The notes below the pieces were generated by a model, which was given only the letters and a program-made list of their open reading frames with translations, had not been told where the DNA came from and made no database searches. A stretch of DNA of 64,000 bases, taken from the NCBI GenBank assembly GCA_028023455.1, contig JAQFVV010006199.1, forward strand, positions 312,001-376,000, written 5' to 3'. A program made the translations under genes and the position numbers. The DNA comes from Epiperipatus broadwayi. Taxonomy: Eukaryota > Onychophora > Udeonychophora > Euonychophora > Peripatidae. Below, piece after piece: positions 38,495-49,888 of this stretch; position 1 is the stretch's first letter, and each line of letters starts with the position of its first letter.

Positions 38495-40052
38495 TGTACC
38501 AGATCGATCTGCAGAATGAACTTACTTACACGTATATATGTTTTGGCTGGTTTCAAATTCTTCATATTACATTTATAACCTTATTTAATAGTAATGTTAT
38601 GTGAATGAACCAGCATGTTCGAGCAAAATGGGAAATATTATTGATAGCTTTAACTATCAACAATGGCCCACCTTGGCTGCTAGATTCAAACCTCTACTAT
38701 CCAAACACTTTATTTGTTTTGGAGTAAACCCCGGGGTGCCAGCCAGTCTCAGACTAACGTATTTGGTCAGTAGGCTCATAATCCAGTGCTCAAAATGATC
38801 CCAAAACTAGCCCAGTCTAATTTTAATCAATAATAAAATATAGAAAAAAGAATTGGTCAAAAGAGATGAATAAAAAGAAATTGATAAAAAGAATTGACCG
38901 ACAAATAAAGTATAAGTTTAAAGACCATTTATTTTAATTAACATTAACTAAGTTTAAATATTTTCTAAATCTAATATAACACATGCACATTTTAATTTAA
39001 CACAATATAATACGTCTTATGAGAAAGCAAAACAATATTTGACATTGATAAATTATCTAACATTCACAAACATGCACATCAATAGTTCGTTTTATGCATG
39101 CTTAAGAGTTCAAATTACTTGTCTCTGTAGGATTTACGAATTACAGCGGTGGCTACTATATATAAATGAAAATAATAAAATGTTTTACCTAGGATTTTTT
39201 GAACATGGATATTGCTTGTTGCTGGCTGCTTCTGATGAAGTATATCTAACCGGTTAGATTTGATGTTTCTTGAGGAGATTTGATGCTAATCCATTGCTTT
39301 TATTCTTGGAGACAGTTGAACATTGACAGAAAATTTCTGAGCTGTTATGCAGACATTATTTCACAGGCAGGTTTTGATGATCTTGTTGGACTAAAGGGCT
39401 GAAGTAAGAGCATATATTCCCATAAGCTGCTCAGCACTACATAATATAAACTGCCTGTTATCTGAACTGAAACAAGACTGACACTGAAAACTAGGCTGAA
39501 ATTGAAACTGAACGTCCAATAAAATCTGGCTATTTATATATGCAAAGTGTTTTTGTTTTAATATCCTCTGGCAATGTGTTGTCGAAATTCCTTTAGTAAC
39601 TAATCCTTTGACAACATGTTTTTGAAGATTGTTTAATCAGTAGTAGCCTTCATAAACATGTTGTTTTTATATCTTTAATTAGTAGCCCATTGCTGTGTGT
39701 TTTTTAAATATAATTTCTTTTTAACTTTCATTTATATTTTTTAATATTATTCTAACATGCATACATTTATTTACACTCACACGCACATATAAAATTTATT
39801 ATAATAAGCTCGAATGAAAAGAGATTTTTATTTTTTAAACTTTAAATTATTTATTTTTACGAATACTAATTAAGAAAAACTTTACTTCCTTTTATAAAAC
39901 TTTTAGTTTAACTTTCTAAAGAAAACCCTCTTCCCACTTTTAATCAATTATTTTCCAACTTTTATTTCAAACTCTTTTACGAAAGATTTTTATTTTTATA
40001 ATTTTTTTTAGACAAAATTAGTTTATATACATGTGCCAATTTGGCCTTGACA
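38495..40052 (-). repeat. 3' LTR of the minus-strand LTR element
   Basis: This is the downstream LTR in element orientation. It aligns with 42,155-43,734 over its whole length. A hairpin TTGATAG-loop-CTATCAA (near 38,640) is kept in both copies. Many of the differences between copies are C-to-T or G-to-A at former CG sites. Plus-strand frames of 65 and 72 residues occur at 38,601-38,798 and 39,039-39,257. Confidence 0.85.
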
Positions 40053-40072
40053 GATTACACCCCCTTCATTTT
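40053..40072 (-). promoter_or_regulatory. Polypurine tract
   Basis: On the minus strand AATGAAGGGGGTGTAATC lies immediately before the 3' LTR start TGTCAAGG. In LTR elements this primes plus-strand DNA synthesis. Its position and purine content fit well. Confidence 0.7.
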
Positions 40073-40076
40073 AGAG

Positions 40077-41196
40077 TAAAATGCATCATTTTTGACCATT
40101 TTATCTCTTGCAATTTTAATTCTTGATTCTAAATATTCATTTATATTCTAAGTTTGTTTTTCATAATGCTTAACCTTATCTAAAATTTATTTCAACACTA
40201 CCCTCATTCCCTTTAGATTCAAATTCTTATACACTCTTAATACAACCTAGATTGACTTTATATTTATCCATTTCTAACCTTACAATATTATTTTAACTTC
40301 ACATAAACATTATCTTAAATCACTTATTTATATTAGTCTTTATTCTAAACAATTACGAATATTATTTTACATATGTTATTACACTAACCTGTCAATATCA
40401 ATTTTATCCCATTACGAATATTTTAAATATTAGTTTTACGATACTATTTTAAACCATTATTTTAATTTCTTTATTTATGTGCATGTATTCAGAAAAAACT
40501 TCTATTTTACCGCTCTTCATTATTATACAAAGATTTTATTAGACTTGATTACTTTAAACCATTTATTTATTTCTTTTTATTAACCTGCATATATTCAAAA
40601 CTATTTTATTTTAACGTGCATGCACTCAGAAATCTAGTTTACTTTATTACGATTCATTGTTATACACATATATTTTATTTATTTTATTTGACTTGAATAT
40701 TTTAACCATTTATTTATTTCCTTTTATTAACTTGAGTATATTAAAAAAAAAATCTATTAGTTTATTACAACTCATTCTTTATTCTTTAACTATGGATATC
40801 TTACACTTATTTATTTAACTTGATTTTATTGATTTTATTTGACCTATATTTACAGACATTTTTTCTTAATTACTTTATGTGCGTGGAGAGAAAAAAAAAT
40901 CTTTTATTTTACGAAGCCTCCATTATTATTATTACTTTCAAACATTTAATTTATTATTATTCAGTTATTTTTAATTTTATTTTCTTAGTTTTAAATAGAA
41001 GTTTCAGATTTAATTTATTATATTTATTTACTTTAGAATAATCATATTCGTGTTCATTGTCCATTTCTGGTCCTTTTTGTTTATTTCCTTTACTATTCCA
41101 CCTGTTTACTAACTTTTAAACTATGTCAGGCAGTTCCTTCTTTTTTTCTACTAACTCACTAATATAAATTATACTCCATATTCCCACTTCTATCCC
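40077..41196 (-). other. Internal region downstream of the Gag-like ORF
   Basis: About 1.1 kb of very AT-rich DNA where pol would be expected. I see no protease, RT, RNase H or integrase motif on the minus strand and no frame of useful length. It has probably been replaced or deleted. Confidence 0.5.
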
Positions 41197-41781
41197 TCAA
41201 TTAAAATTTATTTTATCTCCTTCTCTTTCTGTTCTATTTTCAACTTTGTAAATCAGAAAACCTTTAAGCTTCACAGACCTCCGTATTTTTCCTAACTGTG
41301 AATATTTTCTCCTACGCTTTCTTTTTATTTTAAATCTACATTTAAAACAAACACAAACTTTTACTTTAACCTTTTTAAATGTTTGTAAAAACTTTTCAAT
41401 GCTATCTTCTACCTTGAACTTATGTCTCTCTTCTATTTCTTGATCTATATTTTCCTCTGTCTTAGCTCTATCCTGTTCTGCTTTAATTTCTATTTCAGTT
41501 TTCTCTGTTTGAATGCTATCTAGTTCTAATTCAATTTTTACGTCTTTTATCACGTCAACTTTCTTTTCAACTTTCTGACTTTCTTTAATTAAATCTAACT
41601 CTATAACTTCTTGGTTCTTCTTTACCTTTCCTGCAATTCCATGTCTCCTTTCTCTTAGTTCCACAATGAATTCTTGCTGATCTTGCGTGATTTCTTTCAT
41701 CATATTCATCATATCTATCATCATTTTCTTCATCATCTGCATCTCAGATATTTCTTCTCTTTTTCCTTCATTTTTGAACAA
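41197..41781 (-). CDS. Gag-like coiled-coil protein of the LTR element
   Basis: The intact frame of 194 codons lies in the element's sense orientation, about 370 bases after the 5' LTR. It starts with a methionine-rich amphipathic stretch (MQMMKKMMIDMMNMMKEI, residues 14-31) and continues with about 100 residues of E/K-rich heptad-like sequence, likely a coiled coil. It then turns strongly basic (KIKRKRRRK, around residue 152). CVCFKC near residue 143 has cysteines, but there is no CCHC zinc knuckle. Position and composition suggest the N-terminal part of a Gag protein. Gag forms the particle that packages element RNA. The usual capsid and nucleocapsid regions are not evident, so the protein is probably truncated. 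The start is the first methionine of the frame. Confidence 0.55.
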   Translation of the reverse strand: MFKNEGKREEISEMQMMKKMMIDMMNMMKEITQDQQEFIVELRERRHGIAGKVKKNQEVIELDLIKESQKVEKKVDVIKDVKIELELDSIQTEKTEIEIKAEQDRAKTEENIDQEIEERHKFKVEDSIEKFLQTFKKVKVKVCVCFKCRFKIKRKRRRKYSQLGKIRRSVKLKGFLIYKVENRTEREGDKINFN

Positions 41782-42130
41782 TATATATATATATTTTTGA
41801 CTAAATTTAAATACAAACCATTTATTTATTTATTTTTTTTACTAAGATGGAAACATATACTGACTTCTCCTTTTGTCTATTTTCCTCTACCCGTTCCCAA
41901 TGCTTTATCTTTGCCCAAATATCAAATGTCTGATTTAAAAGAATGATTTATCTTAACCAACGTAAATAGCATAAATCTCTTTTCATTTAAAGAAAAAAAA
42001 AGGTTTCAGTCAATTCTTTTTTTTATTTTAAAATTAATACCACTTTAAATATGTAATTTAGCTTTTCTTTAAGGTTTTTATTTTTAAGCAAAAACAAAGT
42101 ATTTAATTAACTGTCATTTATGACAGGTTC

Positions 42131-42151
42131 GGCCTTAAATGTTGGGAGACA
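42131..42151 (-). promoter_or_regulatory. Candidate primer-binding site of the minus-strand element
   Basis: On the minus strand, three bases after the 5' LTR, lies TGTCTCCCAACATTTAAGG then CCGA. It resembles TGGCGCCCAACGTGGGG-type sites with several changes, and also the site at 5559-5580, which likewise ends in GGCCGA. Confidence 0.5.
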
Positions 42152-42154
42152 TTT

Positions 42155-43734
42155 TGTACTGAATCGATCCACAGAATGAACTTACTTACACGTATATATG
42201 TTTTGGCTGGTTTCAAACTTCTTCATGATACATTTATAACCTTATTTAATTATAAATGTTACATGAACGAACCAGCACGTTCGAGCAAAATGAGAGATAT
42301 TATTGATAGCTTTAACTATCAACAATGGCCCACCTCAGCTGCTAGATTCAAACCCCTACTATCCAAACATTTTATATGTTTCAGAGTAAACCGTGGGGTG
42401 CCAGCTAGTCTCAGACTAATGTATTTGGTCAGTAGGCTCATAATCCAGTGCTCGAAACGATCCCAAAACTAGCCCAGTCTAATTTTAATCAATAATAAAA
42501 TATAGAAAAAGAATTGGTCAAAAGAGATGGATAAAAAGAAATTGATAAAAAGAATTGACTGACAAATAAAGTATAAGTTTAAAGACTATTTATTTTAATT
42601 AACATTAACTAAGTTTAAATATTTTCTAAATCTAATATAACACATTCACATTTCAATTTAACACAATATAATATGTCTTATGAGAAAGCAAAACAATATT
42701 TGACATTGATCAATTATCTAACATTCGCAAACACGCACATCAATAGTTCATTTTATGCATGCTTAAGAATTCAAATTACTTGTCTCTGTAGGATTTACGA
42801 ATTACAGTGGTGGCTACTATATATAAATGAAAATAATAAAATGTTTTACCTAGGATTTTTGGAATGTGGATATTGCTTATTGTTGGCTGCTTCTGACAGA
42901 GTATATCTAATCAGTTAGATTTGACATTTCTTGAGGAGATTTGATGCTAACCCATTGCTTTTATTCTTGGAGACAGTTGAACATTGATGGATGATTTCTG
43001 AGCTGTTATGCAGACATTATTTCATGGGCAGGTTTTGATGATCTTGTTGGACTAAAGGGCTGAAGTAAGAGTGTATATTCCCAAAAGCTGCTCAGCACTG
43101 CATTTCTGTTTCTGGATACATAATATAAACTGCACTGTTATCTGAACTGAAACAAGACTGACACTGAAAACTAGGCTGAAACTGAAACTGAAAATCTGAT
43201 AAAATCTGGCTATTTATATATGCAAAGTGTTTTTGTTTTAATATCCTCTGGCAATATGTATTGTCGAAATTCCTTTAGTAACTAATCCTTTGACAACGTG
43301 TTTTTGAAGATTGTTTAATCAGTAGTAGCCTTCATAAACGTGTTGTTTTTATATATTTAATTAGTAGCCCACTGCTATGTGTTTTTTAAATATAATTTCT
43401 TTTTAACTTTCATTTATAGTTTTTAATATTATTCTAACACACATACATTTATTTACACTCACACACACACATATATAATTTATTATAATAAGCTCGAATG
43501 AAAAGAGATTTATATTTTTTAAACTTTAAATTATTTATTTTTACGAATACTAATTAAGAAAAACTTTACTTCCTTTTATAAAACTTTTAGTTTAACTTTT
43601 TAAAAAAAACCCTTCTCACTTTTAATCAATTATTTTCCAACTTTTATTTCAAACTCTTATGAAAGATTTTTATTTTAATAATTTTTTTTAGACAAAATTA
43701 TTTTATATACATGTGCCAATTTGGCCTTGGCACA
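42155..43734 (-). repeat. 5' LTR of the minus-strand LTR element
   Basis: This 1580-bp repeat matches 38,495-40,052. Plus-strand (antisense) frames of 98 residues (42,176-42,472) and 81 residues (42,673-42,918) correspond to the shorter frames in the other LTR. They are interrupted differently in each copy, so they do not look selected. Confidence 0.85.
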
Positions 43735-43738
43735 ATAC

Positions 43739-45400
43739 ATTTCCAACCAAAACATTTCTTAATGCCAATTCAAACTAATCTCAAATCAACATGTGTCTAG
43801 TGCAATAATTATCTAGAAGAAATGCTACATATTTTGAAGCCTGCCTATGATATGCCTGTTTGTGTTTCACAGATGCATAAACAACACCAAGAAATTGCTT
43901 TAAAAATATATAAAATAGTTTCAGCTCTATAAAGCAACTGTAATTTCTTACACACTTGAAATCATGTGGCCTGTACATTGCTTGATGATATTTGACAATA
44001 AGAAATACAATGTACTAAAAAAACAAATACATGGTTCAACTCATACTAATACTCTCTCAAATTATTACCCAGGAACATCATGAGAAAAACTTGTAATCTA
44101 TGATCTACTTTAGTTGTGTAGTCTCATAAGTTGAATTTTTATTGCTATTAGCACTTCTTCTCATTGTACATTTGGCTTTATAAACTGCTGTCTGTGTAAT
44201 TAAAACTTTATACATATGTTAATATATGTAAATAATATGTTATCAGTAAAAACAAAGTATTTAAAAAGTAACTATTTCAGTACATAGTATTTTTTCATTG
44301 CATTAAACTGGTAGATATAAGTATGGTAAATTAAGCTGACCTTTTTTTACAATCTGAATAAAATGGTCATCCCAAAACCTCATGTTGTAGAAATCTTTAT
44401 GTCTACGAAATATGTTATTTTAAAATGATAAAAACTGTCAATAATTTTCATCAACTTTTGATTGGTATAAACGAGCTCTATTTTTAATTTTCAGCACTAG
44501 ATTATAATGCCCTACAGAATTTTACATATAATTAATTTGGTGGTTTAAGAAACTAAAAGTTCCATATCAATTCTCAGCTGAGCATAGTAAAAAAAAGGAT
44601 TGGTTAAATGAATAAAAGTATTATGCACAACTTGCTATTTAGGTATTGAAAGTGACCTCTCAAGCAACTGACCATATTATTATTATTATTATTAGATTTC
44701 AATGAACTTTCAAAATTATGGATAAATTCAAGGAAAACCAATAGTAATTAATGAATTTCAGTGCAATTATATAGAATAAAAAATCTTATGGCTTGATTAA
44801 TACATTTATACATTAAAATAATTTATAAGTTTTAAGATTCAATAATAGAATATTTGTTTGTCTTTTCTATAATCAGGCTGAATAAATTTAAAATTTCCTA
44901 GCGGATTTTTTTTAAGTAGCTATCTCATTGACAACTTATACTTAATTGATAAATGGATATTTGGCTATTTTAACTAAAGAATAAACCATGAATGGAAACT
45001 ATTCAAACTTTTATCAGGTAGTAATTCACAAACTTTACATTAAAGCATTCTCTCTTTATTTAGGCTCTGTATTTTACATTGGATTAAAACTATTAAGAAA
45101 CATTTTATGATTTTCACAATTATAAAGATAGTATTGGAAGATGCTAATTCTGCTTATGTTGAACATACTTTAGTAGTATAGACTAACACAAATTTTTGGA
45201 GATTTATAAAAAATTTGAATGGCAAATTTTGCCTAAAAACAAACAAAAAAAACTTCTAAATTGCTAATCTAAAGGCTATAATGGTAAATTTTGCAAAAGA
45301 CTTTCTACATCTTTGTTTATTGAATAGAACTATTTCTCTACTTAATATTTATCACAATTTTAAATTATTAGTAGTAAATTAATTTTGAATTTTTATATTT
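43739..45400. other. AT-rich non-genic DNA
   Basis: No gene could be supported. A short (TTA)n tract lies near 44,678-44,695. The left edge may be the continuation of the LINE relic interrupted at 38,494, but it is too degraded to show this. Confidence 0.45.
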
Positions 45401-45405
45401 ATTTT

Positions 45406-45407
45406 AC

Positions 45408-45447
<40 letters not shown>

Positions 45448-45525
45448 CTATATATATATATAGAGAGAGAGCTATATATATATATAGAGAGAGAGCTATA
45501 TATATATATATAGAGAGAGAGCTAG
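45406..45525. repeat. Minisatellite of (TA)n(GA)nGC units
   Basis: A TA run is followed by four units of about 26-34 bp, each TATATATA-GAGAGAGA-GC. The array is followed by CTAGTAGCAGGC and another TA run. Each unit is itself made of two simple repeats, so the array probably grew by unit duplication. Confidence 0.85.
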
Positions 45526-45545
45526 TAGCAGGCTCTTTATATATA

Positions 45546-47375
45546 TATAATTTTATAATTATTTTATTTTTAATTCTTGTTTGAATTATTTTAATATACT
45601 TTCAATATTCATATTTAGCATAGTAAAATATTTTAACTTCTTTAAAAAATATTTAAATAGTAACACAATATATAATTTTTTTTCTATTTAGATCTCTGAA
45701 TAAGACTGTCCAGCAATCAAAACATCAGATATTAATAAATTTTATGCAGTGGATATTTATTTTATTATACCTGTAGCCTCTGAGTTTGCATTTCTAAACA
45801 CAAGAAATTTCTTGAAGCATTTTTTGTTACTTTATGAATAAACTTATAAGTATAAGTTGTTTTCAACTTCTTACCATTTCTTCAATATTACTCAGACTTT
45901 TACATATTATTTCTTTGTTATTCATTTAATGTTATTTCTTATATATTTCCATGATTGTAATAAGTTAAATATTAGTTTATTAATCACTACATTTATGTTT
46001 GTAAATATTAATAACTTGTAAATTTTTTTGTGATTTTTTTAAAAAAGGATATTACTAATGATTAATTTATATATTGTTCTAAATTATTGATTGGTTGACT
46101 CACATAGATATTGATTTTATTTAAGAGGCAGTTTGAATTAGTTTTTAAGGATTACTATCTCTTTAGCAATTTTTTATTTTCTTAACATTTCCACAACATT
46201 CTTCATAAGCACTCTACATTAATTATATGGACAGAAGATATTGAATAGTGTGTCATGTCTGTTATCTGAATTAAAACATCAAACAGAGTTGTGTTTTTGG
46301 TAGCATCTAGTCTACTCATGTACTAAAAGAACACAGAGACTTTATTATCTTGAAAGTATGATGAGCAGTGAACAACATTGGGATGCCAAATGCAGTCTTA
46401 AGTAAAATTCTTGTCAAGGTTCTCATCTAAATTATTGAAAAAAAAACTAGGTCTTATGTTATTTGGTATTATACAAATGTTAATCTAGGATTTGTGTGCA
46501 CAGTAAATATTCATTCATACCAAAATAATCAATTTATTTCAGCCTTACAAAGCTGTTTCTACTATATAGGAAGTAAAAATTACAACTAAGTAATTTTATC
46601 AGTTCTGTTTCAAGTTAGAGTTTTAGCATTTATCTATTAATTGTATTGGATATTTTATCCTTTTTTATTTATTCATCAGACAACATTCATAAATGAGTAT
46701 GGCCTTTTTAACTTTGTAATGATCATACAAATTAATCCATAAAACACACTATTTCCATGTGTCACAGGTTAGATCTTTAATTTTTTATTCAACTTCTTGC
46801 AATGCTTTCTATTAACTTTTTCTTCAATGAAATATATTTTTCAAAAAATTCTATAACTCTACATTGTTTTCTGTTCTCAATCATATTTTCACTAGAGAAG
46901 CTATCAGTATTGCACTTTATTAGTATGTAGTAAGAGAATTTTTATAACTAATAGAGATCTCAATTTTTCATAGAAAGCTTACTTGAGTTATTCATATTAC
47001 TGTGGCTTCATTGTATCAAATTTACCTTTGATATGCTATAAACTATCAATATCAGCAAATGGATTGAGATTGCTCCTTCATTTTTCACTTGGGGTAGAGT
47101 GGATTCCTGATACGTGATGATCAAATTTTTATCAGTCTTGATGATCTTATTGAAGAAGTAATTGGTAGCTTTATCATAGGTCATTAAATTTCTGTATTTA
47201 TATTTTATTTATTTATGAAATTAGCAGTAAGCTTTGAATGTTGGAACCAGATCTGCCTTTGATAACTGCAAAATTATGATGATTTGAGTTTGATATTTAC
47301 TTATAAATTTATCCAGGCAAAAAAAATGGAACAATTCAAGAGATTATAATTTGTTCAAGAACCAGAAGAGATAGA
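45546..47375. other. AT-rich non-genic DNA
   Basis: The part from about 46,200 to 47,350 is less AT-rich and looks like decayed coding or repeat sequence, but no motif on either strand is clear enough to name. Confidence 0.4.
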
Positions 47376-47378
47376 AAC

Positions 47379-48055
47379 TAAACTCTCCATACATTAGCAC
47401 CATTCAGTACAAGCCAGAGTAATCAATGGATGCAGGAAGGTTTGTGAATAAAATCTCTATCTAGTGTCTACTCATCCAATATCCCCAGACTAGTTTCTAG
47501 CTTGTGGCTTTCATCAGTAAGGAGGTTTGGATCTGAGAGCACTGTACCTAGATCTTAGGATCTAATTCAACCCTTCAGCAGCCACCTTTTACCTTATTAG
47601 CTAACTATGAACTTTAAGTTCAAAATGAAAATAGAACAATGTTTTCAATTCAAGCTCATTAGCTTGCATAGTCATATATATCTGAACTTAGTTCAGAATC
47701 TATAATTTTTCATGTCTTTGATTGTTTAATAAACACAGTCACCATAATCCTATTGAGCAGGATTGGTATTAGACTACTAAGCATCACATTATTATTCTTT
47801 ATGCTCACATAAGCTGTTTACACACACGTTAAACTCTCCATTTAGTAGTGCCATTTAGTGCAAGCCAGAGTGCACTCAGATCCAAGACTCCTCACTGATG
47901 AAAGCCACAAGCTAGAAACTGGTCTGGGGATACTGGATGAGTAGGCATTAGATAGGAATTTTATGTACAAACCTTCCTGCATCCATTGATTGCTCTGACT
48001 TGCACTGAGTGGCACTAGCTTGTGTAAGCATAAAGAATGGTAATCATGTAATGTT
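47379..48055. mobile_element. Two adjoining copies of foldback family F1
   Basis: The first copy (about 47,379-47,824) starts AAACTCTCCATACATTAG and runs through the F1 body, including TCTAGTGTCTACTCATCCAA and CCTAGATCTTAGGATCTAAT, to GCAGGATTGGTATTAG and CATCACATTATTA. The second (about 47,830-48,010) starts AAACTCTCCATTTAGTAGTG and soon turns into the complementary arm, ending CACTGAGTGGCACTAG. The piece to about 48,055 (GTGTAAGCATAAAGAATGG) repeats the outer flank seen by other copies. The 71-residue frame at 48,009-48,224 is not a gene. Confidence 0.65.
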
Positions 48056-48059
48056 TAGT

Positions 48060-49200
48060 GATTCAAAAGTGATAGGGTTGAACTTTGATCCAAGAAACCC
48101 TATTTCCCAATGTTGCCAATCTTCCATTGCATTAAATCATGCAGGGCAAAGAATGAAGTATTTGAAAGAGATAAAACAACTATTTCTGGGGCAGAAAATA
48201 TATGATATATATATATTTAATTGAGTCTTGTATTCAGGAAAGCTATGATTGCTGGAATCCAGCATAAAATGGTATGGTTTAAGATTTCCTATAATTATAA
48301 TTTATCTTTTTTTTTGTCAATTTCAGTAAATTAAATTTTTATGACATTTAATTCTAAGTGACTGCTAAGTTTTTCAAAATTTGATATATTTTAATTTGTT
48401 ATTACTGCTAATATAATTTATTTATCGTGTTATTTTCTTTTTTTTTTAAATTGAATCAAAATTTAATTTTCAAGTGGCATTTTTAGAACCTGTGTGTTTA
48501 CTTAAATTACAAAATAATTTTATTTTCAGTATATTAACAAAACTTCATTTTCGAAAATTTAATGGGAAGATTTATTCACGTTTTATAAACTTTATTAGAA
48601 GGAAGTAATAAAACAAAACAAACATGTATAAATGAGGATGTTATAAATATGTTAATAAATTTCATTTATGTTTATTTTTATATATGATCTGCTGAAAAAC
48701 AGCTTGTTGAATCTGAAGACCTTTTTAGTTTTGGAATCCGTGATCAAACATTTAAAAAACAAAATCATCTATGGAATTTGATCATATTTCCAATTTAATT
48801 TTTAATAAAATTATGAATATTATTTTAAATTTCAAAATTTAATATTTATCTATCTACATCATTCATTATGCAGATATTTTAAAAAAATACATTTGAACAA
48901 ATGACAATAATTTATTTATTTATTTTACACTAGAGCTATCTATTGCAAGATGAAATAATCAATGGATACTAGATGGAAAAATTCCTACTACAGACACTAG
49001 AACTAGCATCTATATATATTAAAGACATCACTGGAATATTAGTTGAGTTTTCTTAAAGGCAGAGTAAATGTGTGTAAATTAACTTTTTTTAAATAAATAT
49101 TTATGATCATAGCAGACAAAACAAAATCATAGTCCTTATTCCCAGAAGGCTGCAAAGTCACCAGCCAAGGCAAAAGCTGTTGGATAAGATGAAGATTACA
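48060..49200. other. AT-rich non-genic DNA
   Basis: No gene or named repeat was found between the foldback copies and the long-armed element. Confidence 0.5.
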
Positions 49201-49208
49201 AAAAAAAA

Positions 49209-49888
49209 ATCGGTACTTGTGATTTTTGGCCCATGTGGCCACCAGAGGCACCAGTCAAGGTCAACCACAAAAATACTTAGAGTAGGGGCCCCAAATGCAG
49301 CAATGCAAATTCCAGCCAATAGGTGGCGCTGTTCACAATGCATAAACACAGGAACATTCCACCAGCTGGTGGGTAGCAAAGCTGCCTGCTTGGTGGCACT
49401 GGTCACAATGCATAAGCCCATTTAGCTTACATAGTCTGCTACCAGTGACTACCAAGAACCTAGGTGGCGCTGATTGCCGTAAACACATGTAGCTTATGTG
49501 TCATCTGCTACCAGAAACTACCAAGATTCTAGCCCACTATGTGGTGCTGTTTCTCCATGTTACACATGGAAAAACAATGCACTGATAGAGTTTATGTACA
49601 TACTACTTAAAAGATGGCTGGCGTATAATGTACAGGTGTGATTAATTAAGAAGTTACAACTATTTAAATATGCATTCAAACTTAATAGTGTCACATGCTA
49701 TTTCACAGTTTTATAAATGGATGTATATTTAAATTATTTCTTTTTAAAAATCAATCTTTTTTTTTTAATTATTTACTCTAAAAGTGTTTTTTTTTTTTTT
49801 AAATTAAAAAAAAATGTAATTTTTACGACAATCGGTTTTTTTTTTTAAAAAAAAAAAGAAGCTAATTTTTCCCCCTTCTTTCAAAACT
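49209..49888 (+). repeat. Left inverted arm with four 70-bp subterminal repeats
   Basis: Within the outer part, the core GGTGGCGCTG or a variant recurs at 49,322, 49,392, 49,463 and 49,541, a spacing of 70, 71 and 78 bp. Between the cores are shared blocks such as TTCACAATGCATAA (twice) and CTGCTACCAG..ACTACCAAGA (twice). Overlapping 81- and 87-residue frames on opposite strands here are by-products of the less AT-rich composition. Confidence 0.75.

Larger units (their letters stand above)
38495..43734 (-). mobile_element. Ty3/gypsy-like LTR retrotransposon, non-autonomous
   Basis: Direct repeats of about 1.56-1.58 kb (38,495-40,052 and 42,155-43,734) flank about 2.1 kb. On the minus strand each LTR begins TGT(G)CCAAGG or TGTCAAGG and ends CAGTACA or GGTACA. 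ATAC is found directly outside both ends (38,491-38,494 and 43,735-43,738), a 4-bp target duplication. On the minus strand a primer-site-like TGTCTCCCAAC...GGCCGA follows the 5' LTR, and AATGAAGGGGGTGTAATC, a good polypurine tract, directly precedes the 3' LTR. The order fixes the orientation as minus. The only long frame is a Gag-like ORF; protease, RT, RNase H and integrase are not recognisable. The LTRs differ more than those of the 3.4-kb element, so this insertion is older. Confidence 0.85.

Noticed and set aside
38601-42918. Plus-strand ORFs of 65-98 residues in both LTRs of the minus-strand element
   Set aside because: They are antisense to the element and have different lengths in the two LTRs, as expected when there is no selection.
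45406-45525. Possible CRISPR-like array of short repeats
   Set aside because: The units are TA and GA simple repeats with no unique spacers, and the DNA is eukaryotic.
49158-49425. Overlapping ORFs of 81 and 87 residues on opposite strands
   Set aside because: They lie in the subterminal repeat array of the inverted arm, and the right arm does not preserve them.
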